From JBCCJA01 sp039045975 (GTDB lineage Bacteria > Planctomycetota > Planctomycetia > Planctomycetales > Planctomycetaceae), in NCBI GenBank assembly GCA_039045975.1, contig JBCCJA010000028.1, positions 1 to 45,068 on the forward strand: a stretch of 45,068 bases of DNA, written 5' to 3'. A program made the translations under genes and the position numbers. Of this stretch, positions 7,887-15,708 are shown in pieces. The notes beneath the pieces are model-generated. The model did not search any database. It was given only the letters and a program-made list of their open reading frames with translations, and had not been told where the DNA came from. The first letter of the stretch is position 1; each line of letters begins with the position of its first letter.

Positions 7887-8246
7887 TCACGTCCTGACCG
7901 CGACGCGGAAGCCGAGCCCGGCGAGCACGGTTTTGACGCGGTCGCGTTGGTTGCCCTGGACTTCGAGGACGTCGCCATCGAGTCCGCCGCCGGCCCCGCA
8001 CGCCGCCTTCAGTCGCCCGAGCAGGCCTGCCAAGTCGTTCTCGTCGGCGGGCAGCCCGCGGACGGTGGTGACCACCTTGCCCCGCTTCCGCTTCTCGACG
8101 GCGATCTTCGCGGTGCGGCGGACGTTCAGCCGCAGTCCGTCGACGGTCGGCTCCTCCGGCGGCGGGCAGGAGCAGTCGGTTTCGGGCTGTTCGCAGACGT
8201 CGCAGTGCGGCGGGCGGTCGAACGGCGTGCCTTCGAACAGTCTCAA
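7887..8246 (-). CDS. SUI1/eIF1-like translation factor (YciH family) with N-terminal Cys cluster
   Basis: Residues 40-117 match the SUI1 fold: a basic beta strand (AKIAVEKRKRGKVVTTV), the acidic LPADENDLAGLLGRLK segment, CGAGGGLDGDVLEVQGNQ, and a closing RVKTVLAGLGF. The family includes eukaryotic eIF1 and bacterial YciH, which affect start-codon fidelity or act as stress translation inhibitors. The first 30 residues hold C15, C18, C25 and C27 (CxxC plus CxC), suggesting a small zinc site that E. coli YciH lacks, as far as I recall. It converges on the coiled-coil gene, with 24 bases between stops, and is divergent from the beta-propeller gene. Confidence 0.88.
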   Translation of the reverse strand: MRLFEGTPFDRPPHCDVCEQPETDCSCPPPEEPTVDGLRLNVRRTAKIAVEKRKRGKVVTTVRGLPADENDLAGLLGRLKAACGAGGGLDGDVLEVQGNQRDRVKTVLAGLGFRVAVRT

Positions 8247-8324
8247 CGGATGCTCCGGCGGTTTCCTGGGCGTCGGCCGACCGTACCATGCATCGGTCCG
8301 GAACGAATGTCATGGAGCCGCGTC

Positions 8325-9593
8325 GTGAGTCTGTCTCGCCGAGAGTGTCTGTCGGGTCTGGCCGGTCTCGCGGTCGCGGGGGCGGCGTCGGGTCGGGCCG
8401 ACGCGGCGGCCTCGTCGTCGGCCGGCTGGCCGCAGTGGCGGGGTCCGAACGGCAACAACATCGCGGTTGCGGGCACGGTGACGCCGACGACGCTCGACGC
8501 GTCGCGGGTGAAGTGGCGGACGTCGGTCCCGGGACGGGGGCACAGCTCGCCGGTGATCGTCGGCGACGCGATCTATCTGACGACCGCGGACGAGGCGAAC
8601 CAGACTCAGTCGGTCGTCGCGGTCGGTCTCGACGGCCGGGCCCGCTGGAGCCGGCTGGTGCACCGCGGAGGTTTCGCGCGGCGGATCCACCCGAACAATA
8701 CGCACGCGTCGCCGACGGTGGCGTCGGACGGGAAGAGCCTGTTCGCGGTGTTCAACAACGGCGGGTCGGTGACGCTGTCGTCGTTCGGTCTCGACGGCAC
8801 GGCCCGCTGGCAGAAGACGCTCGGCCCGTTCGTCCCGCAGCGGTACGAGTTCGGTTACGGCCCGTCGCCGATCGTGCACGACGGGAAGGTGATCGTCGCC
8901 GCGGAGTGCGACACGGGCGCCTTCATCACGGCCCGCGACGTCGCGACGGGCGGCGAGGTATGGCGGATCAAGCGGCCGTCCGACATCACGTTCTCCTCGC
9001 CGATCGTGACGACGATCGCGGGGCGTGAGCAGATGCTGATCAGCGGCAACCACATGGTCGCGTCGTACGACCCGGCCACCGGCACGGAGTTGTGGTCGGT
9101 CGACGCGACGACGCAGGCGACCTGCGGGACGATGGTTTGGGACGGCGACCTCGTCTTCGCCAGCGGCGGTTACCCGTCGCCGGGGACCTATTGCGTCCGG
9201 GCCGACGGGTCGAAGGAGATCGTCTGGCAGAACAATCAGAAGTGCTACGAGCAGTCGATGCTCGCCGTGGGCGGATACGTCTACGCGGTGCCCGATTCGG
9301 GCGTCGCCCACTGCTGGCGGGCGGCCGACGGGGAGACGATGTGGCGGGAACGGCTCGGCGGCCGCGGCTGGTCGAGTTCCCCGCTGCTGGTCGGTGACAC
9401 GATCACGGTCCTCAACGAACGTGGCGAGGCGTTCGTGTTCAAGGCGACGCCGGACGATTTCGTCGGTCTGGCGAAGACGAAGGTCGCCGACGAGGCCTTC
9501 GCGAGCCCGGTCGCGGTCGGCGACACGATGTACCTGCGGGTCGCGAACGGCGCCGGGTCGAGCCGGCAGGAAGAGCTGATCGCTTTCGCGTGA
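8325..9593 (+). CDS. Tat-exported PQQ-like beta-propeller repeat protein
   Basis: The 422-residue protein opens with a twin-arginine signal (SRRECLSG, hydrophobic stretch, ADAAA). It continues with WPQWRGPNGNN, a start typical of planctomycete secreted PQQ-like beta-propellers of the BamB/quinoprotein fold. Repeated blade motifs such as GDAIYLTTAD, DGKVIVAAE and GTELWSVDA are spread along the chain. Without the dehydrogenase catalytic residues the role is probably binding or scaffolding in the periplasm; the substrate is unknown. GTG at 8325 is preferred because GGAG ends 7 bases before it and it places the RR pair near residue 5. ATG at 8307 is in frame and would add six residues. Confidence 0.85.
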   Translation: MSLSRRECLSGLAGLAVAGAASGRADAAASSSAGWPQWRGPNGNNIAVAGTVTPTTLDASRVKWRTSVPGRGHSSPVIVGDAIYLTTADEANQTQSVVAVGLDGRARWSRLVHRGGFARRIHPNNTHASPTVASDGKSLFAVFNNGGSVTLSSFGLDGTARWQKTLGPFVPQRYEFGYGPSPIVHDGKVIVAAECDTGAFITARDVATGGEVWRIKRPSDITFSSPIVTTIAGREQMLISGNHMVASYDPATGTELWSVDATTQATCGTMVWDGDLVFASGGYPSPGTYCVRADGSKEIVWQNNQKCYEQSMLAVGGYVYAVPDSGVAHCWRAADGETMWRERLGGRGWSSSPLLVGDTITVLNERGEAFVFKATPDDFVGLAKTKVADEAFASPVAVGDTMYLRVANGAGSSRQEELIAFA

Positions 9594-9656
9594 CTTTGGC
9601 GAGCCGCGTGGCGTCGGCCCGTGGGGCGGTTTTTGTAGAAGTGGCGTTCTTGGTCG

Positions 9657-9688
9657 ACCTATCGGAGGGCTGACGCCCACCGCTCGCC
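9657..9688 (+). repeat. GGGCTGACGCCC-centred intergenic repeat, copy 1
   Basis: This 32-base unit has the core CGGAGGGCTGACGCCC followed by CGCTCGCC. It matches copy 2 (12091-12122, opposite strand) at 30 of 32 positions. The core is an interrupted palindrome (GGGC TGAC GCCC). From memory, closely similar units are scattered between genes in many planctomycete genomes. Here it lies between convergent genes. Confidence 0.75.
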
Positions 9689-9707
9689 TTGGTCCGCGAA
9701 GCCGACT

Positions 9708-9944
9708 CTACAGGGTCGTGAGCCACCAGTAAGCGATGCCGACAAGCAGCAGGCCCGACGTGATCGAGACCCACCACGGGTAGCGGCTGCGATACTCGGG
9801 CCGGTCGGCAAACTCGTCGGTCTGCCAGTGGCCGCAGTGCGGGCAGCGGTCGGCGTCGCCGTAGATCGGCTCGCCGCACGACTGGCAGGGGACGTCGGGC
9901 TCGTCGTCGAAGTCTTCTTCGGGGTCGTCATACACCGCGGGCAA
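9708..9944 (-). CDS. Small zinc-ribbon protein with C-terminal membrane anchor
   Basis: The 78-residue protein has an acidic N-terminus (DDPEEDFDDEPD), a four-Cys zinc ribbon (C20, C23, C34, C37 in CxxC pairs) and one TM segment at about residues 58-76. This layout, an acidic tail, a single ribbon and a tail anchor, is common among unnamed planctomycete proteins. No partner or activity can be read from the neighbours. The start is uncertain: the TTG at 9944 is given, and a GTG three codons later (9935) also works. Neither has a convincing Shine-Dalgarno site. Confidence 0.7.
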   Translation of the reverse strand: MPAVYDDPEEDFDDEPDVPCQSCGEPIYGDADRCPHCGHWQTDEFADRPEYRSRYPWWVSITSGLLLVGIAYWWLTTL

Positions 9945-9977
9945 CTCGATCTCGGGGCGCGGCGACGGAACACGAGT

Positions 9978-10041
9978 CCGCGGCGCGAGCCGTGGAGGAG
10001 AAACGGGGCGGCAAGCTTTCTCTCCACGGCTGGCGCCGCGG
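9978..10041. repeat. 64-bp near-perfect inverted repeat
   Basis: The left arm 9978-10003 pairs with the right arm 10017-10041 around a 13-base loop. The inner stem is AGCCGTGGAGGAGAAA against TTTCTCTCCACGGCT with one bulged G. The outer stem is CCGCGGCGCG against GGCGCCGCGG with one mismatch. It lies between two minus-strand genes, with no T-run in either direction, so it looks more like a small palindromic mobile repeat or an RNA-stability hairpin than a terminator. Confidence 0.75.
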
Positions 10042-10082
10042 GCTTGTGCGGCTTTGCTTCTCGGGCGTTTTCGTCCCGCGAT

Positions 10083-10799
10083 TCATGCCCACAGGGCATC
10101 GAACGATGTGACGGCCTCGTGGCCTTCCGGCTGCGGCGGATTGCCCGGGCGGACCGACAGCCGGGTCTGCAGGCCGGCCGTGCGGGCGGCGTCGAGCTCG
10201 GCGGCGACGTCGCTGACGAAGAGGATCTCGGACGCCGGCAGGCCGAATTTCTCGACGATCGCGGCGTAGGACGCGGCTTCCTTCTTCGGCCCGGTTGTCG
10301 TGTCGTCGTGCCCGGCGAGGAACGGCCGCAGGTCGCCGGCGGTCGTGTGGCCGAAGAACAGCAGTTGGGCCGCGACGCTGCCGGAGGAGTAGATGCGGAC
10401 CGGGATGTTCCGCCCGCGGCAGCGTTCGAGCGTCGGGACGACGTCGTCGTACAGGTGGGCCTTGAGTTCGCCCGACGCGAAGCCGCTTTCCCAGATCTTG
10501 CCCTGCAACAGCTTCAGCCCGGTCGCCTTCACGTCGGCGTCCATGAGGCGGACCGTCTCGCCGCGGAGGGCGGTGGGCAGATTCGTGCCGACCTGTGACT
10601 GCCACGCGTCGACTGACTCGGCCCCGGCGTCGGCCGCGTATTGGTCGGCGATTTCGCGGAGTGTCGCGTCGTCGGTCCCGCGCAGCCAGCCGTCGAGTTC
10701 CCGCCTGACGAACGGGAACATCTCGTCGTAGACGAACGAGATCGAACTGGTCGTGCCCTCGATGTCGAGCAGCAGCCCCGCAAAGGAGGGGGCCGGCAT
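10083..10799 (-). CDS. mtnC: Acireductone synthase (enolase-phosphatase E1)
   Basis: This HAD-superfamily enzyme converts 2,3-diketo-5-methylthiopentyl-1-phosphate to acireductone in the methionine salvage pathway. The first HAD motif is LLLDIEGTTSSISFV, with the family-specific DxEGT. Motif II is YSSGS near residue 142, and the later DDTTTGPKKEAASY and ILFVSDVAAELDAA segments supply motifs III and IV. The 238 residues match the monomeric bacterial form. The ATG at 10799 shares one base with the mtnD stop (TGATG), indicating translational coupling. The upstream in-frame ATG at 10874 lies inside mtnD and is rejected. Confidence 0.95.
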   Translation of the reverse strand: MPAPSFAGLLLDIEGTTSSISFVYDEMFPFVRRELDGWLRGTDDATLREIADQYAADAGAESVDAWQSQVGTNLPTALRGETVRLMDADVKATGLKLLQGKIWESGFASGELKAHLYDDVVPTLERCRGRNIPVRIYSSGSVAAQLLFFGHTTAGDLRPFLAGHDDTTTGPKKEAASYAAIVEKFGLPASEILFVSDVAAELDAARTAGLQTRLSVRPGNPPQPEGHEAVTSFDALWA

Positions 10800-11413
10800 C
10801 AGAGGTCGATCCCGTCGTCGACGAGGCCGCCGTCGACCGGCCCGCGGCCGTCGAGGAACGCCGGCCCCATGCACACCGGCAGATAATTCTCGTGCAGCGT
10901 GCTGCCCTCGATGTATTCCGGGGTCCAGCCGCCGGGGTCTTCGAACAGACGGATGCAGCGGATCGTGCGGTCGTCACACAGGTCGAACCAGTGCTTCGTG
11001 CCCTCCGGGACGCTCAGCAGGTCGCCCGGCTCGACGTGGACGGCGAAGACGTGATGCTCGCCGGTTTCGCGGTGCGGGGCGTGGATGTGGAACACGCCTT
11101 GGCCGCGGACGGTGAAGCGGACCTCGTCCTCGGCGTGCGTGTGCTCCTTGTTGAATTTCTGGAGCATCGCGTCGAGGTTTGGCGTCTCGGGCGTGACGTT
11201 GATCACGTCGGCGGTGACGAAGCCGCATTCCGACTTCAGGCGTTCGATCTCGGGGGCGTAGGTCGCGAGGACTTGTTCGTCGGTCGCCTCGCCGTCGAGC
11301 CGGCCTTCGACGCCCCAGTGCTCGTAGCGGAGGCCGAACGGCCGCAAGTACGCGACGATCTCGTCGGCGTCGGTGATCGTGCGGTCTTCGTCTTGGATGC
11401 GGACGGTGGCCAT
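10799..11413 (-). CDS. mtnD: Acireductone dioxygenase (ARD), cupin
   Basis: The enzyme oxidises acireductone. The Fe form gives the methionine precursor 4-methylthio-2-oxobutanoate plus formate; the Ni form gives an off-pathway product and CO. The metal ligands are clear: H91, H93 and E97 in HTHAEDE, and H141 in EGTKHWFD, on a cupin core with RGQGVFHIH. The metal cannot be told from sequence. The 204-residue length is slightly longer than the ~180-residue enterobacterial enzyme. It lies 19 bases after mtnB and overlaps mtnC. Confidence 0.95.
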   Translation of the reverse strand: MATVRIQDEDRTITDADEIVAYLRPFGLRYEHWGVEGRLDGEATDEQVLATYAPEIERLKSECGFVTADVINVTPETPNLDAMLQKFNKEHTHAEDEVRFTVRGQGVFHIHAPHRETGEHHVFAVHVEPGDLLSVPEGTKHWFDLCDDRTIRCIRLFEDPGGWTPEYIEGSTLHENYLPVCMGPAFLDGRGPVDGGLVDDGIDL

Positions 11414-11432
11414 GGCGGCGGGCGGTTTGGCG

Positions 11433-12089
11433 TTATCCGAGGGAGAGCCGACGGCCCTCACATTCCATAAGAAACTCGAGCACCTCGAAATGGCGGTACG
11501 CCTCGCCGAGGTCTCGCCCCCAAGTGTAGAGGCCGTGTTTGGCCAGGACGAACCCGTAGCGGAACGAGTCGTCCCCGCCGACGATTTTCGCCCGCAACTC
11601 GGCCGCGAGGGACGCGATGTCTTGCGTGTTCGGGACGACGGGCAGGACCCATTCCGATTCGTGCGTCGTGATGCCGGCGAGGCCCTTGAGCATCTCGTAG
11701 CCGGCGAAGGTGATGCCGTCGCGGAATCGGTCCGAAAGCACCGTCGCCCAGACCGAGTGGCCGTGCAGGACCGCACCGACCCGTTCGCCGAGCAGCGTGC
11801 AGACTTCGGCGGCCATGACGTGAAGTTGCGTCTCGGCCGACGACTTCGGCTGGTCGGGCGTCGTCGGCGTCCCGTCGGCCCCAACGCGGACGAAATCGGC
11901 CCGCGTCAGCTTGCCCTTGTGGAACCCGCTGGCGGTGACGACGAGTTCGAGCGGGGCACGCGACGCGACGACGCTGTAATTGCTGCTCGTCCCGACCGAC
12001 CAGCCGCGGGCGTGGAAGTCGCGACCGATGTCTATCAACGCCTCGACGGCGTCGGCTCGGTCGGCCAGGGCGGGGTGCAACTCAGACAT
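11433..12089 (-). CDS. mtnB: Methylthioribulose-1-phosphate dehydratase
   Basis: This class II aldolase-family zinc enzyme dehydrates 5-methylthioribulose-1-phosphate to 2,3-diketo-5-methylthiopentyl-1-phosphate, the substrate of MtnC. Visible zinc-site features are H109 and H111 in VLHGHSVW and H185 in LAKHGLYTW, with E86 in KSSAETQLH. SNYSVV at 36-41 is the phosphate-binding start. The length of 218 residues fits the family. It is the first gene of the mtnB-mtnD-mtnC unit. The in-frame extension to 12149 crosses a genomic repeat, so the ATG at 12089 is the start. That repeat begins two bases upstream of the ATG, leaving no Shine-Dalgarno site. Confidence 0.94.
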   Translation of the reverse strand: MSELHPALADRADAVEALIDIGRDFHARGWSVGTSSNYSVVASRAPLELVVTASGFHKGKLTRADFVRVGADGTPTTPDQPKSSAETQLHVMAAEVCTLLGERVGAVLHGHSVWATVLSDRFRDGITFAGYEMLKGLAGITTHESEWVLPVVPNTQDIASLAAELRAKIVGGDDSFRYGFVLAKHGLYTWGRDLGEAYRHFEVLEFLMECEGRRLSLG

Positions 12090-12090
12090 C

Positions 12091-12122
12091 GGCGAGCGGC
12101 GGGCGTCAGCCCTCCGGTAGGT
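12091..12122 (-). repeat. GGGCTGACGCCC-centred intergenic repeat, copy 2, next to mtnB start
   Basis: On the minus strand this unit matches copy 1 (9657-9688) at 30 of 32 positions. Its CGCTCGCC end stops one base before the mtnB ATG (12089), so it occupies the 5' leader of the mtn transcript and can fold on its GGGC/GCCC core. Confidence 0.75.
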
Positions 12123-12171
12123 GTGGTGTCGACTGGCAGTCTGCCACACCCGTCGCCGCCGCCCAACCGCG

Positions 12172-12912
12172 TCAGCCCTCCATGAGGTCGGCCTCGACGA
12201 TGGCTGTCGCGAAGCCCGCGTAAGCCCCGCCGACCTGCTGCGCCATCTCGTCGGGCCAGACGTGGAACGTTCCGGCCGCGAGCCCGGCGACGACCGCGTC
12301 GGCGACGACGGACGGCGGCGGCGAGTCTCCGAAGCCGGCCTCGTCGGCCATGTCGGTGCCGATCGGGCCGGGGTGGACGCTAACGACCTGCGTGCCCTGC
12401 TCGCCGAACTTCGTCTTCAGCGACTGCGTGATCGAATAGGCGGCTGCTTTGGAGGCGCAATAAGTCGCGAAGTCGGGGAACGCTTTGACCGACGCGATCG
12501 AGTTTAGCTGCACGAACGCCCCGCCGCCGTTGGCCTTCAGGACCGGTGCGAAGGCCTGTGCCATGCGGATCAGTCCGTAGACGTTGACGGTGTTCTCGAA
12601 CTCCAAAGCATCGATCGCGTCGGCTGCGAGCGGATCGGCGGTCTTCAGCACCCCGGCGTTGCTGACGACGACCTCGACGTCACCGGCCGTAGCGGCCGCT
12701 GCGGTAATCGTTTCCGGCTTCAGGTAGTCGACGGCGACCGGGACGACGCGGTCGCCATACTCGACGACCAGCGGCTCGGCCGAGGCCGGCGTCCTGACGC
12801 CCGCGTAAACCTTCGCGGCGCCGGCTGCGAGGAAGGCCTCGACGATCGCCTTGCCGATCCCGCGGTTCGCCCCGGTGACGAGTGCCGTTTTGCCATCGAT
12901 TGTGAACGCCAT
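12172..12912 (-). CDS. Short-chain dehydrogenase/reductase (SDR)
   Basis: This 246-residue classical SDR is an NAD(P)-dependent oxidoreductase with a Rossmann fold. The nucleotide-binding TGANRGIG is at 13-20, the NAG motif at 85-87, and the catalytic Ser138, Tyr151 and Lys155 (YCASK) are all present. The substrate cannot be assigned from sequence. Arg40 after beta2 (GVR) hints at NADPH, but weakly. It lies between the VWA gene (12999) and mtnB on the same strand; the 82-base gap to mtnB holds a repeat, so membership in the mtn operon is not shown. The start at 12912 is preferred over the in-frame 12954 because MAFTIDGKTALVTG is a standard SDR N-terminus, with GGGA upstream. Confidence 0.9.
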   Translation of the reverse strand: MAFTIDGKTALVTGANRGIGKAIVEAFLAAGAAKVYAGVRTPASAEPLVVEYGDRVVPVAVDYLKPETITAAAATAGDVEVVVSNAGVLKTADPLAADAIDALEFENTVNVYGLIRMAQAFAPVLKANGGGAFVQLNSIASVKAFPDFATYCASKAAAYSITQSLKTKFGEQGTQVVSVHPGPIGTDMADEAGFGDSPPPSVVADAVVAGLAAGTFHVWPDEMAQQVGGAYAGFATAIVEADLMEG

Positions 12913-12998
12913 GGCTGTCCCAAAGTCGGATATCGGTGTGGTCCGCCGAGACAATACGGCCTCGACCCAACGTGGAGACGCATCGGGGAGAAAATTTC

Positions 12999-14135
12999 TT
13001 ACCCGGCTCGTTTCGTCCGCCGCCCCCGGCGGAAACTCTCGATGACCATGCCGCCGAGGTCGTCGGCGTTGCAGTACGCGGCCAGGCCGCCGGTGACGGC
13101 CGCCATCTGCTCCACGAAGTTCACGAGCCCGAAGTAGAACTGGTTCTCGACGAGGGCGAAGCTCGAGACTTCGATGCCGCTGCGGGCGACGCGGCGGGCT
13201 TCGGCGAGGGTGACGGCCGCGGTCCGTTCCGACGGGGGATAGACCAGGTGCAGCTGACGGCCCTCCATGTGGGCGGTCGGCTCGCCGTCGGTGACGACGA
13301 TGATCTGTTTGTTCGCCGCCTGCTGCCGGCCGAGCAGCCGCTTCGCGAACTGCAGCCCGGCGTGGATGTTCGTGAAGTGCTCCGGCACGAAACCGGGCGG
13401 GTTGTCGAGGTCGATCTTCAGCTTCACCCGCGGGTCGTAGATCGAGACCTCCTTCGGGGCCGAGTAGAGCAGTTCCCGCTCGGTCAGCGGGCTGGCGTAG
13501 CTATAGAAACCGACGACCTGGAAGAAGTCGCCGCGGTACTTCGTCCGCACGAGCGACTGCACCGCCATCGCGACCTGCTTCGCCGATCCGTACTTGCCGT
13601 ACCGCGTCATGCTGCCCGACATGTCGAGCAGGAGGACGGTCGCGCAGCTCGTCTGGTACTCCCGTTCGTGGACGACGAGGTCGTCCTCGGTGATGCCGAT
13701 CGGCGTGCCGCCGCCCTGTCTTGCAAGAGCGTTCTTCAGCGTCGCGTGGCCGTCGAGGTCGGAGACCGGGTCGCCGAACTGATAGGGCCGCGATTCGTCG
13801 TGCCGGGTCTCGCCGGGCCCGCGGGCGTCGGTCTCGTGACGCCCGAACGAGTCCTTTTTGTGGACGTCGAACAGCGAATCGAGCGACTTCATCTCGACGC
13901 GGCGGACGCCCTTCGGCGTGACGGAGTATTTGCCGTCCTCGTCTTTTTCGACGAGGCCCCGTTTGACCATCGCGTCGACGAGGTCGGGGTGCTCCTCTTC
14001 GAGCCGTTCGAGGTTGTCGAGGACGTCCTCGCCGTACTGCATCAGGTACTGCGACAGTTGGTCGAACATCTCGTCGGCCGACTGCGGCGAGAACGGCTCC
14101 GAGCCGTCGAATTTCGAATAGCGAAAGTTGGGCAT
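12999..14135 (-). CDS. VWA-domain protein, partner type of magnesium-chelatase-like AAA ATPases
   Basis: The 378-residue protein has an N-terminal helical region (1-90), a linker with DSLFDVHKKDSFGRH, and a C-terminal von Willebrand factor A domain with an intact MIDAS: D171, S173 and S175 (DMSGS), then later TDGEPTAH. No signal peptide or TM segment is seen, so it is cytoplasmic. This layout resembles the VWA members of bacterial AAA/VWA chaperone-like pairs, such as the mycobacterial Rv0958/Rv0959 pair as I recall it. A matching AAA protein is at 22048-23475 in this window, about 8 kb away. By analogy with magnesium chelatase and MoxR systems the pair may insert metal or remodel a target; the target is unknown. 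Confidence 0.85.
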   Translation of the reverse strand: MPNFRYSKFDGSEPFSPQSADEMFDQLSQYLMQYGEDVLDNLERLEEEHPDLVDAMVKRGLVEKDEDGKYSVTPKGVRRVEMKSLDSLFDVHKKDSFGRHETDARGPGETRHDESRPYQFGDPVSDLDGHATLKNALARQGGGTPIGITEDDLVVHEREYQTSCATVLLLDMSGSMTRYGKYGSAKQVAMAVQSLVRTKYRGDFFQVVGFYSYASPLTERELLYSAPKEVSIYDPRVKLKIDLDNPPGFVPEHFTNIHAGLQFAKRLLGRQQAANKQIIVVTDGEPTAHMEGRQLHLVYPPSERTAAVTLAEARRVARSGIEVSSFALVENQFYFGLVNFVEQMAAVTGGLAAYCNADDLGGMVIESFRRGRRTKRAG

Positions 14136-14202
14136 GACGGGCGTGCGTCGGGTCCGCGGGTCGGACCACTGTAGCCGTGTCCGGCCCGTCGGGGTCGCGT
14201 AA

Positions 14203-14457
14203 TCAGTCGGTGGGGGGCGGTCCGGGCTGATCTTCCGGCGGCCGTTTTTTCGGCCCGGCCTCGCCGACGGCCCGGACGCCGCCGGCGATCACGCCGAGGG
14301 CGGCACCGCCGACGAGCCAGTCGAGCGCGTACTGCAGCGGCGGCCTGCCGTCGGGCCCGCGGACGGCCCAGTTGGCCGCGCCGAGCAGCCCGCCTAGGCC
14401 CGCTCCGATCAGAATCCCGCGTCGGAGCGAAGACGTTACCTGTTGAAGTCGTGTCAT
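14203..14457 (-). CDS. Small glycine-rich two-helix membrane protein
   Basis: The 84-residue protein has two Gly/Ala-rich hydrophobic segments, at about residues 14-31 and 46-64, and a Pro/Lys-rich polar tail (KKRPPEDQPGPPP). The Gly-rich helices (IGAGLGGLLGAA, GGAALGVIAGGV) recall small glycine-zipper membrane proteins. I recognise no family. The ATG at 14457 is the only clear start. It stands alone, 67 bases upstream of the VWA gene on the same strand. Codon use looks genuine, but short length keeps confidence moderate. Confidence 0.6.
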   Translation of the reverse strand: MTRLQQVTSSLRRGILIGAGLGGLLGAANWAVRGPDGRPPLQYALDWLVGGAALGVIAGGVRAVGEAGPKKRPPEDQPGPPPTD

Positions 14458-14707
14458 TTACGTCGTCTTGTCGTTGCCGGAACGGTCCAGCCGTCGATCA
14501 CCGGTCGGAACATTTGACGCCTGCCGATGCGGTCATCGGGGATTTGTGAGGATCGCCACGACCCGTACGACCCCGTTGACAGGCAGATTCGTCAAAGGCA
14601 GCCTCACCCGCCCAAGCTCCCCAAGCGGCCGTCCGTGGGACACCCACTCGTCCCGCCACCGACCACCCGCCGAGCGGCGGCCGCCTCCCCCGAACGGATA
14701 TCACAAT

Positions 14708-15679
14708 ATGTCGCCGTCCGCGCCCCGCCTGCTGCTAGTGGGTGTTTTGACAGCTTCGCTTCCCGCCGCCGTCGCTGGCGAATGGCGTTCCGATTTCCAC
14801 GCCGCCGAGCGTGAGGCGGCGGACCGCGGCCTGCCGCTGATCCTGCACTTTTACGCCGACTGGTGTGGCCCCTGTCGGGCGATGAAACCGGCCCTGCGGG
14901 CGAAGTCGGTCACCGATCTGCTCGACGCGGTCGCGATCGGCGTGCAGATCAACGTCGACCGCAACCGGTCGGTCGCGTCCCGCTTCGGCGTGGCCGGGCT
15001 GCCGAGTGACGTCGTCGTCGGGCCGGACGGGAAGACGCTCGCCCGCTACGTCGGCGGCTCGGGCTCGTCGACGATCGCGTCGCGAATTTCGAGGGCCGCC
15101 GACCGCGTGCTGCCGCGTGATCGCGGCGACGAGAACGCGTCGGCCGTCGCGATCGCCGCGAACGACGTCCCACCCGCGGCCACGCCGCCGTCGGACGTCG
15201 CCGACGCCTTCCCGGTGATCGAGTTCGCGACCGACCCGGGCCCCGGCGAGGACGACACCGTCGCGGTGCTGATCCGGCTCGCGGCGGCCAACGGCGTCGG
15301 GCTCGCCGGGTACTGCCCGGTGGCGTTGACCCGTGACCACGTCTGGAAAAAGGGCAACGAGTCGTTCGAGTTCACGTTTGAGGGCGCGACGTACCGGCTC
15401 GCCGACACCGACGCGTTCGAGACGTTCCGTGAGGACCCGGCCGCGTTCGCCCCGGTCTATTGCGGCTTCGACCCCCTGCTACTCGCGACTGAGCACAAGG
15501 CGGTCCCGGGGCGGATCGAATTCGGCTCGTTCCGCAACGACCGCCTGCACCTGCACGCGAGCGAAAAGACGCGGCGGGAGTTCGTGAAGAGCCCGTCGAA
15601 GTACGAGATCCCGGCCGTCATCGAGGTGCCCGAGTCGGTCGCCGCCGGGGACGCCGGCGTCACGAACGACCGCGGCTGA
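14708..15679 (+). CDS. Secreted thioredoxin-like protein with C-terminal YHS domain
   Basis: The 323-residue protein has a Sec signal peptide (residues 1-23, ending AVAG). A thioredoxin-like domain with active site WCGPC (C53, C56) in a DsbD-gamma/thioredoxin_7 style context follows (EAADRGLPLILHFYADWCGP). After an Ala/Pro linker comes a YHS-type domain at about 215-300 (GLAGYCPVAL, then FEFTFEGATYRLAD, then FREDPAAFAPVYCG). YHS domains bind metals such as Cu, so a periplasmic redox or metal-handling role is a reasonable inference. The start at 14708 begins the signal peptide; the long in-frame upstream extension to 14468 is rejected. It converges on the kinase gene. Confidence 0.85.
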   Translation: MSPSAPRLLLVGVLTASLPAAVAGEWRSDFHAAEREAADRGLPLILHFYADWCGPCRAMKPALRAKSVTDLLDAVAIGVQINVDRNRSVASRFGVAGLPSDVVVGPDGKTLARYVGGSGSSTIASRISRAADRVLPRDRGDENASAVAIAANDVPPAATPPSDVADAFPVIEFATDPGPGEDDTVAVLIRLAAANGVGLAGYCPVALTRDHVWKKGNESFEFTFEGATYRLADTDAFETFREDPAAFAPVYCGFDPLLLATEHKAVPGRIEFGSFRNDRLHLHASEKTRREFVKSPSKYEIPAVIEVPESVAAGDAGVTNDRG

Positions 15680-15708
15680 CGAGGGCTGTCGGGACGGCCG
15701 GTCAGCCG
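15673..15708. other. Inverted repeat spanning two convergent stop codons
   Basis: CGGCTGAC (15673-15680) pairs perfectly with GTCAGCCG (15701-15708) across 20 bases. Each arm contains the TGA stop of one of the convergent genes. There is no T-run; a weak bidirectional terminator is possible. Confidence 0.35.

Noticed and set aside
9601..9640. Possible terminator ending in TTTTT after the beta-propeller gene
   Set aside because: Only a 4-bp GCCC/GGGC stem precedes the T-run; too weak to call.
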